The notes below the pieces were generated by a model that did not search any database, was not told the DNA's origin, and worked only from the letters and a program-made list of their open reading frames with translations. The translations under genes were made by a program, and so were the position numbers. Below, one piece after another: positions 7,014-7,560 of a stretch of 7,560 bases of DNA; position 1 is the stretch's first letter, and each line of letters begins with the position of its first letter. Source of the stretch: Elusimicrobiota bacterium (GTDB lineage Bacteria > Elusimicrobiota > Elusimicrobia > UBA1565 > UBA9628); the NCBI GenBank assembly GCA_023700845.1, contig JAMPYD010000082.1, forward strand, positions 1-7,560. Direction: 5' to 3'.

Positions 7014-7560
7014 ACGGCCTCCCCCAGCAGCGCGTAGCCCTGCCTGACGAGCGGGTCGCCTTCCCTCAAGCGGCGCGCGTGGCCCAGCAGCTCGAGGGCC
7101 TTGGCGCGCAGGCCCTTGCGGTCGAGCAGCATGGCGATGTCGCAGTAGACCTGGACGTTGGACGGATGCAGGCGCAAGGCGTGCTCGAGCTCGGTCAGGG
7201 CCTCGGGATAGCGGCCGCGCTCGGCGAGGGACTCGGCCAGGTCGAGCAGGGCCGGCAGCAGCGGCGGCCTCGCCTCGACGGCGGCCCGCACGGCGGGGTC
7301 GTCGGGATCGTAGCCGAGCACCCGCCAGCGCTCGATCCGGCATTCGACGTTCTCGCCGTCGAGCTCGACGGCGAGCAGGGCCTCGCGCGCGCGCCGCTCC
7401 GGGTCGCTCTTCACGCCGCGGCGCAGGGCGGCGGCCATGGCGAGATGGGCGGCGGCGAGCTCCGGCGAGAGGCGCAGGGCCAGCTCGGCGTAGTCGTAGG
7501 CGAGGTCGTACAGGCTCTGGAACTCGATGACGCGCAGCTCATGGCGCAGGCCGGTGCACG
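7010..7560 (-). CDS. Tetratricopeptide-repeat protein, 5' end outside the window
   Basis: The last 182 residues of a TPR-type helical-repeat protein; the frame is open to the window edge, so the start lies outside. An internal ATG at 7438 is not the start, since repeat-like sequence continues before it (AYDYAELALRLSPELAAAHLA). At least two TPR hairpins are clear downstream: one around AERGRYPEALTELEHALRLHPSN and one around LDRKGLRAKALELLGHARRL, both with the Gly-Tyr/Leu-x-x-Ala-Leu and terminal Pro/Asn or Asp-Pro spacing of the repeat. TPR proteins are protein-protein scaffolds. The ATGA overlap with the histidine kinase implies coupled translation and a shared pathway, but the repeats do not reveal a partner. 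No signal peptide can be judged because the N-terminus is missing. Confidence 0.88.
   Translation of the reverse strand, partial: CTGLRHELRVIEFQSLYDLAYDYAELALRLSPELAAAHLAMAAALRRGVKSDPERRAREALLAVELDGENVECRIERWRVLGYDPDDPAVRAAVEARPPLLPALLDLAESLAERGRYPEALTELEHALRLHPSNVQVYCDIAMLLDRKGLRAKALELLGHARRLREGDPLVRQGYALLGEAV
7018..7025 (-). promoter_or_regulatory. Ribosome binding site for the histidine kinase
   Basis: GGGGGAGG on the - strand ends 4 nt before the ATG at 7013, within the last codons of the TPR gene. It decides the start against the open frame that continues upstream to 7343, which is only a Pro/Arg-rich shadow of the TPR gene. Confidence 0.65.

Overview
The window is a GC-rich, tightly packed bacterial chromosome segment with nine protein-coding genes and one structured intergenic gap. 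No rRNA, tRNA, CRISPR array, transposase or phage gene is visible. Four gene junctions are 4-nt ATGA overlaps. The organism cannot be named from this sequence. High GC, the pterin-synthase/SDR pair and the soluble PAS histidine kinase with an uncharacterised N-terminal domain would fit a high-GC environmental lineage such as Elusimicrobiota or Myxococcota, but that is a guess.

Left, + strand (16-1699): a three-gene, translationally coupled operon of a family 2 glycosyltransferase, an SDR oxidoreductase and a 6-pyruvoyl-tetrahydropterin synthase. The synthase has the C-x5-HGH signature and full catalytic set of the animal tetrahydrobiopterin enzyme, not the C-x3-HGH signature of QueD. The glycosyltransferase appears to have lost about 70 residues in frame at an ARNAG motif. 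Together the operon could make a reduced, possibly glycosylated, pterin. This is inference.

Centre, - strand (4773 down to 1696): a three-gene operon of a PAS-diguanylate cyclase (AGDEF variant with an RxxD I-site), a small heat-shock protein (Hsp20) and a UbiB/ABC1 atypical kinase with two C-terminal membrane helices. It looks like a signalling and stress unit linked to a membrane or isoprenoid-lipid kinase. The last codons of the left and centre operons share a palindromic CTAG.

Intergenic region (4774-5030): a block of consecutive stem-loops in front of the diguanylate cyclase, two capped by GNRA tetraloops when read on the - strand. It is bracketed by imperfect 21-bp direct repeats 180 bp apart. 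It could be a structured leader RNA and is the most unexplained non-coding signal here.

Right: a 64-residue orphan + strand gene (5031-5225) ends 3 nt from the converging stop of a soluble PAS histidine kinase (5229-7013, - strand). The kinase overlaps the end of an upstream TPR protein gene that runs off the window (7010-7560). No response regulator is in view.
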